Assembly: GCA_003254905.1 (NCBI GenBank)
Contig: QANU01107126.1
Span: 532,585-596,584 of the forward strand
From: Nissolia schottii
Taxonomy: Eukaryota; Streptophyta; Magnoliopsida; Fabales; Fabaceae
Reading direction: 5' to 3'
Length of the DNA stretch: 64,000 bases
Under the pieces are notes generated by a model. That model did no database searches. It was not told the DNA's origin and saw only the letters and a program-made list of their open reading frames with translations. Of this stretch, positions 1 through 11,379 are shown piece by piece; position 1 is the stretch's first letter, and each line of letters starts with the position of its first letter. The position numbers and the translations under genes were made by a program.

Positions 1-630
1 CAAAAATAAAAATAAAGCCTAACATATCCTATGTAAAGCTTCACCTCAAGGTGACTGCTCACTCAAGAAATTCGGACGTCTCTACGGTTGGCCATGATCT
101 CCATGAAACTGTTACTACAACTTAATCTGCACCAAGAAAGAGAGTTGAAGGATGAGAACTCTCGAGAGAGCCTCAATAAGCAAGCGATCACCCACAACAT
201 CCGTAGAATGTTTCGAAACATGGACACACATATGCAATACATATAATACTGATCATGCAAAAACATTATAATATCATAACAATACTAGTAATAAAACTAT
301 TATGAAAATATTAAAGCGAAAAACATTTGGGAAGGTATCTAGATGAATGAATCCTGAGTAATACGGTTTGACTGTAACTGACTACCTAAGAACCTAAGCC
401 CCGATAGCTAATGATAATCTGATTCATCTGAGTCCCTAAATCCCTAATAGTTGAACTAACTATAACTATAATGGTAGCAACCAATGGTCAATCTAGACTG
501 CGCTGACTTACAGTTCTATCTTAGAATTCAACTCCCATGAAAACAATTTAAATCTGATAGAATAAAACATGATAAGTGAAATAACTGAAATGATTATGAC
601 ATTTCAAATCCATGAACATCTGTTATATTC

Positions 631-680
<50 letters not shown>

Positions 681-1837
681 GTTTCAAAATCTATTTTATA
701 ACTAAAAAACATAAGCATCATTTGTGGCTTTCGAAGTTTCTAGTTAAGTTACCATATTTGCTTTACTATTAATTATTATCACTTATTAATAAGATGGTTA
801 TGCTCACAAGTATTGACTGGTTCATCATGTACTAATGCTTTTCTTTAAACGTTAGAAAACAGTTCTCCTATGTTCAATCTTTTAGTCAATTGTTGTTGTG
901 GTTTTTAAGCTATTGTTAAGGAGCACATGTCTAACAATTGTGTATATAAAAAGACTTTAGTTCAATGCTAATAGGAGATGAGAATTATGAGAACTTCTAT
1001 TTTTCCCTTTCCCTATTCTTTACTTCTTTTATTTTCTTTTGGGTTTAAACACTAAGATAATCCTTGTTAGTTCTTGAGATTCCAGACACTCGAATGCACC
1101 TACTGAATACTGGGGAATATTGCACTGGTGGAATAAATCCTTAAGAACAGTGTTTCATAACATGCCTTAGGTGTTTTTCATGTGTTTGTTTTTATGTGCA
1201 GGTTACCCAAAGACATACAATTGGAAGCTTAGGAAATTCTCTAGAGTCATTCAGATGATAATTTTGATTTTTGTTATGCTATGTATTTGAGTTTTTATTC
1301 TTGTTCTTATTTCATGCTTGCTTAATTATTTTAAGATAATTATTTAGTTATTATTTGAGATTAGTTATAATATTAATGTAATTTCTTATTTGTGATTAAT
1401 TTTTTCCAATAACATTCACATGCAACATAATGATATTTATGCATTTAAAACAACGGTCTCATGTTTACTAACTCTTCACTCATTTTTTTTTCCTCTAACT
1501 CACACAAAAAACCTAAATCTTGGTACAACTATAAATGAGCAAACACATCTATTTATAGATTTTGATTTTAGACACAGTACAAAAAGTTGATTTAAATCAA
1601 CTTATTTTAAAAAATAATTAAAAGGCAATTTAAATCGACTTTCAATTAAAAAAAATAAAATCTAGAGTTACATGAGAGTCAATTTAAATCAACTCTTTTT
1701 ATAATAAAAATGGTTTATTTTAATAACAACTTTACATATGGTTCATTTTGAAAATGAGTAGTTTTTCATGTTCTATTCTTGAAATTTTTCCTTCATTGTC
1801 ACTCAAATCCAAAAACACTCTAGATTTCCATTGCGTG
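1..1837. other. Gene-free A+T-rich stretch with an ATT microsatellite
   Basis: No convincing coding sequence is visible here; the short open frames have no recognisable domain and are low complexity. An ATT/TAT trinucleotide run occupies about 632-680. Around 1584-1705 three short palindromic motifs centred on ATTTAAAT recur at roughly 50-bp spacing (for example GTTGATTTAAATCAAC), suggesting a small degraded fold-back repeat. Confidence 0.5.
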
Positions 1838-2195
1838 CTATTTCCAAAAAAATAGGTTAGGTTCACTGATGCCCCCTTGAGCACATAAAAATAAAACTTT
1901 TGTAGCATTTTTTGAGATCCTAGAATTAGATACGTCTAAAATGCCTAGTCTTTTCTGAGTTTTAAGCCATTTCGGAAATGCACGACCCACTTTGCAAGAT
2001 GACATCGCTAAAACTTGCAATTGAAAAAGAGGTCTAAATTTCAATGTCAACGAGTTAGAAGACAAGAACAATGCTTTCAAATTGCTGAGATTAGCAAAGT
2101 GATTGTCAGTGATGACGCCTTCCAAGTACATCAACTGAGAAAGTAACGCAATGTTTTTTGGCAATGTGCCATTTAAGTTATTGAAATTGAAGCTG
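1838..2195 (-). pseudogene. LRR receptor-like protein fragment (pseudogene)
   Basis: Read on the minus strand, about 110 codons give leucine-rich repeats of the plant receptor-like-protein type (EIX/Cf-like). Recognisable pieces are LSQLMYL, NLSNLKALFLSSNSLTLKF, FQLQVLAMSSCKVG and FPKWLKTQKRLGILDVSNS. Such proteins are normally close to a thousand residues, with a signal peptide, many LRRs and a transmembrane helix; only about four repeats remain here. Part of one repeat seems missing after MYL, and the frame degrades after LDVSNSRIS. It begins about 100 bp beyond the YJU2 stop codon. It is a relic, not an expressed receptor, unless it belongs to a read-through transcript. Confidence 0.75.
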
Positions 2196-2293
2196 TTTCA
2201 TCCTTCTCACAAAATGTTTGATCTAAAATGCAATTTACAGTACTATGGGAGCAATTGTCAAAGAAAATATTCAATCGGCAATATTTGTGAATA

Positions 2294-5200
2294 CTAATCC
2301 TCATCACTTCCGTAGTTTTGACCCAAAGATAGTAGTCCATTATCAGTATTTGGATTACTATCTTCCTCCTTTTTCTTTTGCTCTGGTTCTGCGGGACTCT
2401 TAACATCCAAGGTCACTGGTTTCTTAATAACAGAAATCCTCACTAAAGGATTAAGCTTTCGACCACCGCCGCCTGAATCTCCTGCACATAAAACAATATC
2501 TTTCATGTTGTTACAACTCCAAGTAGATAGTACCCTTAAACATGACTCAAAAGAAAAATATCAAAGAAATAAATAAAACACATTATCCAACTACACAAAT
2601 AAAATAGAGTGGATGTAGATGTTAATGATTTAAAAGTATTGCGTAGTTTTAATCTCTCTGTCTAAGAGATCTTAAATACATCCAAAAGTGACACATACCT
2701 TGTTTGGCAGAATCATCCAAACTGGCTTTCGTCAGAGAACCAGCTGCTTCGCCAGGAAGACCTTCAGAAATTTTTTGCCTCTGAAGAAAAATACAACATA
2801 AGCTCCAACCGTCATTACATAATTTCAACATCTTAAAAGTATATTTGTTGAGACATTTGATCATCTGTATGAACATTTTTCTTCAACATTTCAAGTTTCG
2901 GAAGCCCAGGTAATATAATCAAAACAAAAAATGAACTACCTGCAAAATAATGCATGAGTTTAGGAGAATGTTGAACATAAAAAATCAGCTAGTTCTAGGC
3001 ATTCATGTTTTGCTTATTCTCAGAAGGGAACAAGAGAGTGATTCAAAAATTTAGTATAACTTCATTTTCTAGCACTATGGAAAAAGGAAAGGAGAAAAAA
3101 AAAAGCCAAAAAGAAATCCTTAAGCAGCTGTTCTGATGTTTCAGGTATTGTTAAACTTCAAATGCCACAGTAATTTCCCTTCTGCTTCTTTCCTGTCAAA
3201 AAGATTTTTCTAGCCACATTTTACACATTTATTACAATCCTCCAGGTCAGTATGTACCCCATATTTACAGTCCCTTCACATAAACTAACAAAAAAAAATC
3301 TAATGCAGCATGTCATACGAAAATCTTTAAGAAAAGTATCTATCAAATTAGGATAAATTTTACATAAACAACAAAAGTGGACAATTATACCTAGACAACG
3401 TACAAAATACGAAAGACAAAATTGTTGTATAGTACAACATGTGGAGCCCGTGTGTAATTAAAAGTCGTTGTATCTTGTCCGTTGTCTAGACTTTTGTTGT
3501 TCATGTAGCATAGCCCATCAAAATGGCAGAGGACAATGTAAAGCATGAGACCATAACATGAAAAGAGAGATCCTACCTCTAATGTGAAATTATAAAAAAA
3601 TATTGAAAAAATACCAACAAAATCACCACATTTCTATAGGTCCTACTCAAAATACAGAAAATGTGTCATTAAACTAATTTTACTTGTTAGATGTTTAATC
3701 ACAGTTTTCTTTTTAATATTTACTATAATCATTAATTTACAGTAATTTCCCTTAGGCTCATTTCCCTTATGAGTGAAAATGTGCGATATAAGAGTTAGAT
3801 TAAAGGGCATTTAAAAAGCTGAAGGTTGATTTCAAGTCTGAAGTGAGGTGCAGAATAGTGATTTATTAGGTCAACAACAGATTAAAGAAAAATCAATTAC
3901 TATAGAGGCGTGCATTTAAAATCTTCATACCTTTGGACTAGAATTGGACGTTTCACCATGTCCATTTGAAAGCTGAAACAACTGCTCGTCAGTTTCAATA
4001 TCTTCATCACGAACTCTGCTTACATATTCTTTTGACTTCTGTTGAAGAAAGTATAAAGCAAGCCACATAGATTAATTTAAAAAATAAGGATATATATGGC
4101 CCGTTTGGATTAGCTTCTAAAAAAAGCACCTTTTTTTTTAAAAAGAAAAAACAAGTATTAAAATACAGTTTAAAAAAATTACTTTTTTTAAAACAATGTA
4201 AAATACCACTTTTTTGTTAAGTTTGGAAGGTTCTACTTCTAAAAAAAAAAAAGTGGAAGGTGTGGTTTTTAGCAAAATCACCTAGTAATTGCAAGCTAAA
4301 CCTCTTTAAAAAAGCTATACTTAAAAATATAACTAAGATAAGTACTTTTTTTAAGCCAATCTAAACGGGCTCTTAGCCTGATATTAAAAGTGGCTAAAAG
4401 TAGGGATGAGAACTGGAAGAGTAGGATAGAAAAACTTACATTAGAGAAAATTGATTTTATTAGTGCTTCATCTTCTTCTTCCAGTCTTTTGTCCTAAGAA
4501 CATAAAATTACAAGGCTTAAAAAATCAAATAAGAAAATAAAAATGAGAATTAAGGAATGCTTAAAAATAAACATTGTATTCATTGCAAAGCCCAAATTTT
4601 GAAATAATAGACCATCAATGTGTCATCAATTAAAATGCATTTGTTTGAGTTTGCAGCCCAAGTTCCCATCAAGATAACCAGGTCATTATCTCCAAAACTA
4701 CCATTGCAATAATATACAAAATATTAAATCAAAAAGCTGATATTCGAACAGGTTTTCTGAAGGAACTAAGCATAGTTATAAAAAATCATTCCAGAAGTTT
4801 CTTCCATTACAAACATTTCGCTTTTATAATCAAGCTTTATAAAAACCAACGAATAGTTTTATAAGCTGTTTTTGTTGGATTTTACGCATTTCTCAGGTCT
4901 CATGGCACATACATGGTATGTATCAAACTCCCCACGCATGTATTAGTGAGCTTAATTTTGAACCTTGAAACTTCTAAAATTTGTTTGCCAGGTAATTGCT
5001 CAGTACTATCAAACTATAAGACAATAGCAGTTGAAAATCTAAAGCAACAGAAGAGCATACGGAAAGAAGAGAAACCCCCAGCAAATGAAGTTTTATGATT
5101 GAACGATTAATATTCAAATGTCAAAAGCGAACCCAATTATTATATTGATCACTTGAATGTAGATCTTTTTTTTTTTTTTTTTCATTTTCTTTCCCTGAAA

Positions 5201-7330
5201 ATAAGGAAACTGCTGAAGACACAGATTTAATTCCAGATGGAAAAAAAAAACAAAGGTTATCAGTTAGAATTCCAGCAGTACCTAATTACGAATGTACAAT
5301 TATAACAAAATATATCAACAACAACAACAAAGTATTTTCCCACTAAGTGAAAATATGTTAGAACATAATCCTTCTAGTGAAAATATGTTATAACATCCCC
5401 GAGTGGCAAGCAATCCCATTCAAACCGTACACCCTAATCTTCTAATTACGTAACAAACACAAAAGACAACTATATCTACCCTATCCAGAAAGGGTTCCTA
5501 ATGTAGAGTGGCCCAACTATAACTACTCAGAACTTTTTTCTGTTTCTTAAGGTAAGAAAATATGAGTTAAAATTCAGGGAATAATCAGGAAATACTGAAC
5601 AATTGACAGTTTTGTTAAAGCTTACAGCATTATGACATTTGCTTCTTTATATAAAAAGGAATATGTTACAAACAAACATACATATAGCACCTCAAAGAAA
5701 ATGAAGCATCAGTATAGCCAGACAGTTCACTACAGGTTTTTGTTACCATTGTAGGTGAATACACATAAAACAAAATAAAATGAAGCATCAATATAGCCAG
5801 GTAGTTTGCTACAAGTTTTTCTTGCCATTGTAGGTGAATACGCATTATAGTTTGATTTACTATGATTATCGAGAAAAGTACTTCCTTTCAAGTACCAGTT
5901 TAAGTGGATAAATATTGTTTCACCAGGAACAAAAATAAAGTATAAAATAGGGAAAACTTAAGAGAAATTAATACAGCATTGCAACAGAACTAACATGTAA
6001 TATATGGATACAACAAATTATACAACGTTGCAGCAATCACAATATCACAGTCTTGCAATGCCTACTTGCCCAGTAAATATAAAGCCTGCGCACTGCAGCC
6101 AATTCCCAATAAAGGCTGCCCCAAAGTTTTGCATCATTTTGATGTATAACTTAAATCGTGTACAAAAATCTGCTTATCTAATCAATTACCAATCAACTAC
6201 TACAATTGACCATACAGAATCAACTTGAGCCATCAACTCAGCTTATTATCAGTTAAAATACAAAAGCTAGCAACTAAAGTTACAATTAAAGCTTTGCAAA
6301 ACCAAGGGATGGTCATAGAGTATAGACCAGTTACAAGTCAATTGTACAAAAAATTTTGAAAGTTCCTAGTCCTATAGTATATATTTTCTTGTCTAATCAA
6401 CAATGCACGCTGATAAATAAGAAATTTCCTGTACAAAGATAGTCTACTGTATCACAAGTTTTATCATACCTTGTCATCTGACGTCCGTTGCAAGGCCGCC
6501 AGCATTTCATCAACAGTGACAGTGGCATGCCTAGACTGGAAAATGGAAGAGGCTTGAGTCAGCAATTACCAATTTACCATAGGAAATTCGTGCGCAAATG
6601 CAAATTGAATATTAAAGCAAATGACCGAAAAATATAAATGTCATAATTTCAAGGCACCATGTAGGCATACGATGTATTCTAAAACTACAATGGTCAGATC
6701 ACTAGACAATGACTTATGTTGACATTCCAAATTTCATAACTTGTTAAGCAAGTACCTTCATTGACTTCATCTCATCCAATGCAGCCATGATGTCCATCTC
6801 TCTTTTAGAATCCAGGGTTCGATTCTCCAGAGATTTCATGGCATCTCCCATCTCTTCAGCTTCCCTCTTGTGTTTCATTTTATCAGATTCCTCATCCTCC
6901 GCACGCCAAGGTTCAAAGTTCCTGGTCGCACCGGATTCAACGATATAATCTGAATTCTGCGGATCAGTCTTCATGGTAAGCTCAGCCGAGCACTTGGTGC
7001 ACTTAAAGTAGAACCTGAATATTTGAATCCCCAGATAGGTCTGCACAATGATCAAAACACACAAACCCAAAGTGACACATGAATAAACCCTAACAAACAA
7101 AACAAGAGACTGAAATTGAAGAAGGAACCAACCTCGCCGATGACATCTTCCTTGCGGGAGTTGAACTTGGTGCCCTTGTAGATGTAATTCCCGCAGGTGT
7201 TGCAGCGGATGCTCATGGGAAGCATCATACGGACCTTGATCTGCTGGTTCTTGGGCCTCCTTGCTCGAGGAAGCTTTGCCGGATCGAAGTCCGGAGGGTA
7301 GTACTTGTTCAACACCTTCCTCTCTCCCAT
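2294..7330 (-). CDS. YJU2: Pre-mRNA splicing factor YJU2/CWC16 (CCDC94) homologue
   Basis: Seven coding exons (5' to 3'): 7330-7133, 7040-6756, 6535-6470, 4493-4440, 4038-3931, 2780-2699, 2481-2294. All junctions are GT-AG and phase closes to give 326 aa. The protein starts [17 protein letters not shown], the hallmark N terminus of the Cwc16/DUF572 family. Two CxxC pairs follow, CNTC at about 43-46 and CTKC at about 80-83, which would bind zinc. Next come [10 protein letters not shown] and an acidic/coiled helical region, then a lysine/glutamate-rich tail ending NYGSDED. In yeast and animals YJU2 joins the spliceosome at activation and promotes the first catalytic step in the nucleus; the same role is inferred here. 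Length is normal for plant homologues. Introns of up to 2 kb carry MITE-like elements. The start is the first ATG, right after a GAA-rich leader. Confidence 0.95.
3353..3515. mobile_element. MITE-like element with about 30-bp inverted ends in a YJU2 intron
   Basis: The left arm contains ACATAAACAACAAAAGT (about 3362-3378). The right arm, read on the other strand, contains ACATGAACAACAAAAGT. The ends pair over about 30 bp with a few mismatches. The element is about 165 bp and has no coding capacity. The same ends bound a larger element at about 15108-16326. I could not fix a target-site duplication, so the superfamily is unknown. It lies in the intron between exons 5 and 6. Confidence 0.6.
4098..4372. 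mobile_element. MITE with GGCCCGTTTGGATTAGCTT inverted ends in a YJU2 intron
   Basis: The left end reads GGCCCGTTTGGATTAGCTT followed by an A-rich tract. The right end, reverse-complemented, reads GAGCCCGTTTAGATTGGCTT followed by the same A-rich tract. About 30 bp of inverted repeat flank about 275 bp of poly-A/poly-T-rich noncoding DNA. This fits a non-autonomous DNA transposon. I could not establish the target duplication with confidence, so the superfamily is left open. It lies in the 401-bp intron between coding exons 4 and 5 and makes up most of it. Confidence 0.7.
5701..5844. repeat. 79-bp direct tandem duplication in a YJU2 intron
   Basis: A unit beginning ATGAAGCATCAGTATAGCCA at 5701 recurs at 5780 as ATGAAGCATCAATATAGCCA. 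Both units continue through a CATTGTAGGTGAATACRCAT end. About 66 bp of each unit is alignable, with scattered substitutions, so this is an old local duplication. It lies in the roughly 2-kb intron between exons 3 and 4. Confidence 0.75.
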
Positions 7331-8200
7331 CTCTCTTCTTCCTCCTTCTCCTTCTCCTTCTCCTTCTCTTCACTCACTACACACGTACAATAACATTCAG
7401 AGTTGGAATTTCAAATGGAAAAGAAGAAAAGCGCCAATGAAATAAAGAAAGGAAAGCAAAACCACAAAGCACGAGGCTGGAAGGGGCCTTAAGCCTAAAA
7501 GAAACAAAACCAAAGCACAACCTCCCGCCAACCAATCCGATAGTAAACAAGTCAGATTGACGATTAACCATTTAATTTTTAAAGACCTCTTCAAACACAA
7601 TACGCACACAGATTTGCCTAAAATCCTTAACTGTGTACATCACACGCGGAAAAAGAAACAGGGGGAGAGGGGTATCCAGTGTTTGAACAAGTATGGGAAG
7701 GGCTTGACAACGGCCAAGGAAACAACAACGATGGTGGGGTAAGACACACCGAACAAATGGCAGCGCAGACGCAGAAGGATTGGAAGGGAGTATTTTCTTC
7801 CCTCTTGTTTGCTTTTGTTCCTGTTCCCTTTTCTAACACTCTTCTCTATGAATGTATTTAAGATGAGCAAACCCTAGCAAAATTAGAAATTGATTGGAAG
7901 AGAACTCACCAGTAACCACGATGAAGATGAGAGATGAGAGATGAGAGATGAGAGAGCTGAGTACGGTGGCCGGAGTGAGCACAGATGATAGAACTGAGAG
8001 GGATTCGCGTGCCGGAGTGAGCGGAGAGGGAGATGACGGCGGTGAGGTGAGATGGCGGGTCAGAGGGATTCGAGTGCCGGAGGTCGGAGAGAGTGAGGGT
8101 CCGAGTCTCTGAGATGGAGACGAGAGAAAACGAGGCTAGAGAGTGGAGAGGACGAGAGCAGGGTGGAAGTCCGAGAGAAATTTAGGAGTGGGAGTCAGGG
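7331..8200 (-). promoter_or_regulatory. YJU2 leader and promoter region with a possible 5'UTR intron
   Basis: The bases just upstream of the ATG are a GAA/GGA-rich leader (7331-7370). A good acceptor (GTGTGTAG, exon resuming at 7376) and a strong donor (TACTG|GTGAGT, exon ending at 7910) would delimit a 5'UTR intron of about 530 bp. Upstream, 7926-8200 is a GAGATGA/GAGAGA purine-rich repeat, a composition common in plant core promoters. The splice sites are read directly; their use and the transcription start are inferred. Confidence 0.4.
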
Positions 8201-9122
8201 ATTTTATGGATTTAGAATTGACAAAAATATACGAGTACACTAGATTTGGTGTCCCCGGGCAAATAATACACCCGTTATACGTATAAAGATTTATATATCT
8301 TTTTTATTAATTATATTTTAATATATTCTTTCTCTTTTTGATTTATCACGATCTCCCTTTTCTCTCTTCGATCGCCTCATTTTTCTCTCTCTTTATTTTC
8401 ACGTCACCTCATGGTTAGAGGGGGAGGGGAGGGGGATCCGAGGTATGTTATCTAACCTAACTATTCTATATTAAAGACTCTATATTTTATACATAAATTC
8501 TAGCAGGTTCACCCTTTCAAGTTTACCCTTGAGAAAGCTCAGATCAATCAAGTAACCACTCAGAGAATCAAGATGCATCACCCAACGTTCTCAAATCATA
8601 ACAAATATCTTCAAGGAATATCCATCACTTTCTATTGCCCAAAAAGGCCTTCCCATTCCTTGACTTAGGGGATGCATCCTATTGATGTTTTCAAAAAGTC
8701 AAGTTATAATCGAACCCACATTTTTCTAGTTATTTTTATAGGAGTGTATAGAATTGATGCTTCTTTTTTTTTTGGGGGGGCAGAACGAGAATTTATGTAA
8801 ATGTAATTGTCTATTTTTATTTTCGAAAAAGGGAAATACTGCTATGAAGGGAGCCCATGAATCTCAATAGGGCCTTGTATTGATTGACCTTGTGTTTATT
8901 ATAGACTATAATAAAAATCTACTAGTTTGACCAAAAACTAAAATGTTGGGCTCATGCCTTGAAGACACCTACATATATAAAGCCCATTTTGATTGAATCA
9001 CAAAATTCCCTCAGCTCACTTTAAGATTGAACAAATCATCATTGGACGAAACCATGAGACCCGAGACCTAGAACGCTGAGTTTTGATTCCTAGTGATCTT
9101 GAAGTCAAAGATAGCCCACTTC
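8201..9122. other. Intergenic stretch without a recognisable gene
   Basis: A+T-rich DNA with a G-rich tract near 8418-8436 and short T and G homopolymers near 8763-8780. No open frame, RNA gene or clear transposon ends were seen. Confidence 0.5.
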
Positions 9123-9140
9123 AATAAAATAGAGGAACAC

Positions 9141-9323
9141 AATTAACGGGGGTTGGTCCAAGTGGTAAGCGGCTTGGTATCGCTTAAGCAAGGTCCCGAG
9201 TTTGAGACCTTGTGAACGCAGTTATCCCTGCTGGGAGACTCACCCGTCATAGCTAGATGCGCGACCCGGGTCGACCCGGATCAGTCAAGGCTAAGCCTTG
9301 GATACTGGACAGACAACCAAAAA
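9141..9323 (+). mobile_element. tRNA-derived SINE with 18-bp target-site duplication
   Basis: This is a short element of about 183 bp with an internal RNA polymerase III promoter. The A-box-like TGGTCCAAGTGG is at 9154-9165 and the B-box-like GTTTGAGAC at 9200-9208. The 3' end is A-rich. The element is flanked by a perfect 18-bp direct repeat, AATAAAATAGAGGAACAC, at 9123-9140 and 9324-9341. Such long target duplications are produced by LINE-type target-primed integration, so this is a SINE moved by a LINE machinery in trans. The exact duplication implies a fairly recent insertion. I do not assign it to a named plant SINE family. It lies between the YJU2 promoter and the 3' end of the WAG-like kinase. 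Confidence 0.9.
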
Positions 9324-9671
9324 AATAAAATAGAGGAACACTATATTCTCTTAACTCTTCTTCTTAACTTGTAAAAAGTAACGTATAAATTTTTTAATTA
9401 ATTAATTTGGGTGAAGAAGAGTCAAGGGAGATATAAAATAAAATTGCTACAAAAATAGAACATTAAGATGAAAAATTGAGGGAAAGAGATGAGTTATGAA
9501 TCTGTTTGTGTATCATTGTGATGTGATTCGTATACAAGAGTCAATCTTAGTCACGAAAAAACTAGACACCCAAAAATTGAAAACTGTCACACTATCCTAA
9601 CCTATATGTGCCAATGTATACAAAAACTCCACTCCAAAAATGTAAACCAAACCGAGGCATGCAGCAGCACA

Positions 9672-11129
9672 TCACCTAACCTTACAAGTACTATTAACAC
9701 ACTGATGATAATTACCATTACCATAGTTTGAAAGTAAATTATATTTGCTACCCTTCTTCCTCATAACACACTCAAGCCCTTTCCTCCACCACCACCACCT
9801 CCTCCTCCTCTTATGCGTCACGTGACCCACGTTGGATCTGGTCTTCCTCAAGAGCCCCCTCACCTCCGGTGGCTTATACGTCCGAATCAAAGGCCATTTG
9901 ATCCCATCGAAAAACGGGTGCCGTTTAACATCGGTAGCACCCCTGGCGCACCCTAGCCTCCTCCTTGGATCCTTCACCAGCAACTTCTCAATCAAATCTC
10001 TGGCCTCCGCCATCCCCGCTTCCTCGCTGTCTTGCACGTGCACGAACCTCACGTCTTTACTCGACGCTATGTTGCGCAGGGTGCTCTCTTTACTAAACCC
10101 CTTAAACGGCGTCGTCCCGTAAAGGAGCTCGTAAACGAACACCCCGAAAGCCCACCAGTCCACGCCGTTGCCGTGGCCGTTACCCGAAACGAGCTCTGGC
10201 GCCAAGTACTCGTGGGTCCCAACACACGACCGTGAAAACGCCGCGGTGGGTTCCGCGACGAACTCGGCCGTTACGCTCTCCCAAAACTGCCTCGGTTTGT
10301 TATAACTGAGACAAGCGCTTTTTTTGGAACTGATTCTTTTGGGCGTGTGGGCCCTACACTCGAACGAGGGCGCCACGTCAGCCTTGAAGCAGAGGTCGAA
10401 ATCCGAGAGCATGACGTGGCCGTCCTCGCGTAGCAGAACGTTCTCCGGTTTCAGGTCGCGGTACACGATGCCGAGCGCGTGGAGGTACTCGAGGGCGACG
10501 AGGACCTCGGCGGCGAAGAAACGGACCGCCTGGAGGGGAAGGCGGTTTCCGGGCTGCTTGCGGAGGAGGGAGTGGAGGTCGCCGCCTGGGCAGTAGTCGA
10601 TGAGGAGGCACGTGTAGTGGGACGCGTCGATGCGCGCGTAGAGCGTGGGGAGGAAGGGGTGGTCGAGCGCGTGGAGGATCTCGGCCTCGGTCTCCACATG
10701 GGAGAGCTTCTTGGCGCTGAGGAGGTCCTTGTCGACGACCTTGAGGGCAAAGCAGCTGTCGGGGGTGGCGTCGTGGTCGTCGCGGAGGCGGCAGAGGAAG
10801 ACGCGGCCGAGGTCACCGGTGCCGAGGTGGCGGAGAAGCTTCAGGTGGCGGAGGTGGAGGCGGCCGTCGGAGGAGAGCGTGGTGGCGGCCTTGATGGCCG
10901 ACCACCGGGGATCGCTGCTGCGGTGGGGGCGGCGGACCACGGAGGCGGATGAGGCGGCGCATACGGCGGAGGAAATGCGGTCGTTAAAGCTGAGGGTGAG
11001 GCTGCTGGTGCGGGCAAGGCTGGTGCGGGCGGAGGAGGAGTTGGTTGTGAAGGTGCGGTCGGTGGTGGTGCTGGTGAAGCTGAGGTCGAGGTCGGTGTCC
11101 GGAGGGAACATGAATGTGTCTTCGTCCAT
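9672..11129 (-). CDS. WAG: AGCVIII protein kinase of the WAG1/WAG2 type
   Basis: Intronless, 485 aa. The N terminus has LDLSFTSTTTDRTFTTN and SLTLSFNDR, the segment that marks WAG kinases. Kinase landmarks: glycine loop GTGDLG (103-108), catalytic lysine FALK (K130), YRDLKPEN (223-230), DFD instead of DFG (243-245), an insertion of about 50 aa before the activation segment (about 250-301), and APE (310-312). DFD plus the insertion define plant AGCVIII kinases. The tail has a basic KRRRRWWWWRK block and no obvious FxxF hydrophobic motif. WAG kinases phosphorylate PIN auxin exporters and steer auxin flow in roots and cotyledons; that role is inferred. I chose the ATG at 11129. An upstream in-frame ATG at 11351 would add a poly-isoleucine stretch coded by an ATT microsatellite and lies upstream of the TATA box. 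Codons are far richer in G+C than the surroundings. Confidence 0.95.
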   Translation of the reverse strand: MDEDTFMFPPDTDLDLSFTSTTTDRTFTTNSSSARTSLARTSSLTLSFNDRISSAVCAASSASVVRRPHRSSDPRWSAIKAATTLSSDGRLHLRHLKLLRHLGTGDLGRVFLCRLRDDHDATPDSCFALKVVDKDLLSAKKLSHVETEAEILHALDHPFLPTLYARIDASHYTCLLIDYCPGGDLHSLLRKQPGNRLPLQAVRFFAAEVLVALEYLHALGIVYRDLKPENVLLREDGHVMLSDFDLCFKADVAPSFECRAHTPKRISSKKSACLSYNKPRQFWESVTAEFVAEPTAAFSRSCVGTHEYLAPELVSGNGHGNGVDWWAFGVFVYELLYGTTPFKGFSKESTLRNIASSKDVRFVHVQDSEEAGMAEARDLIEKLLVKDPRRRLGCARGATDVKRHPFFDGIKWPLIRTYKPPEVRGLLRKTRSNVGHVTHKRRRRWWWWRKGLECVMRKKGSKYNLLSNYGNGNYHQCVNSTCKVR

Positions 11130-11270
11130 GTTGTTGTGGAACAATTTGGTGTGCGTTTGTGTTTGTGTTTGTGAACTAATAATAATAATAATAATGATGA
11201 TGATGATGATGTTGATAGTGATGGAAAGTGCAATGTTGTGATGAGATGAGAGCTTTGGTTTATATAGAGA
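11130..11270 (-). promoter_or_regulatory. WAG-like kinase core promoter and leader
   Basis: On the minus strand a canonical TATA box, CTATATAAACC, lies at about 11257-11267, roughly 130 bp upstream of the chosen ATG. The leader between them carries adjacent trinucleotide runs (ATC and ATT types, 11177-11212) and a GTTTGT repeat. The transcription start is inferred from spacing only. Confidence 0.6.
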
Positions 11271-11379
11271 AGGTGGGACCGAAGATTCGAGAAGTTGACT
11301 GGGCGGGCGGAGTGGAGGGACAGGGGCATATGGGACAGTGGACAGATGCACCGGTAACTGGTAAGGTTAGGTTGACCAA

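Noticed and set aside
6744..7373. 209-codon frame starting with an Arg-rich stretch upstream of YJU2 exon 1
   Set aside because: It reads exon 1 out of frame through the GAA-rich leader and intron 1; only its exon 2 part is real YJU2 sequence.
9141..9323. tRNA gene
   Set aside because: A- and B-box-like motifs are present, but no cloverleaf can be drawn, and the 18-bp flanking duplication with an A-rich tail identifies it as a SINE.
10479..11241. Long plus-strand open frames (157 and 198 codons) across the kinase gene
   Set aside because: They are antisense to the WAG-like kinase and arise from its G+C-rich codons; their amino-acid composition is unnatural (Arg/Glu/Val runs) and no domain is present.
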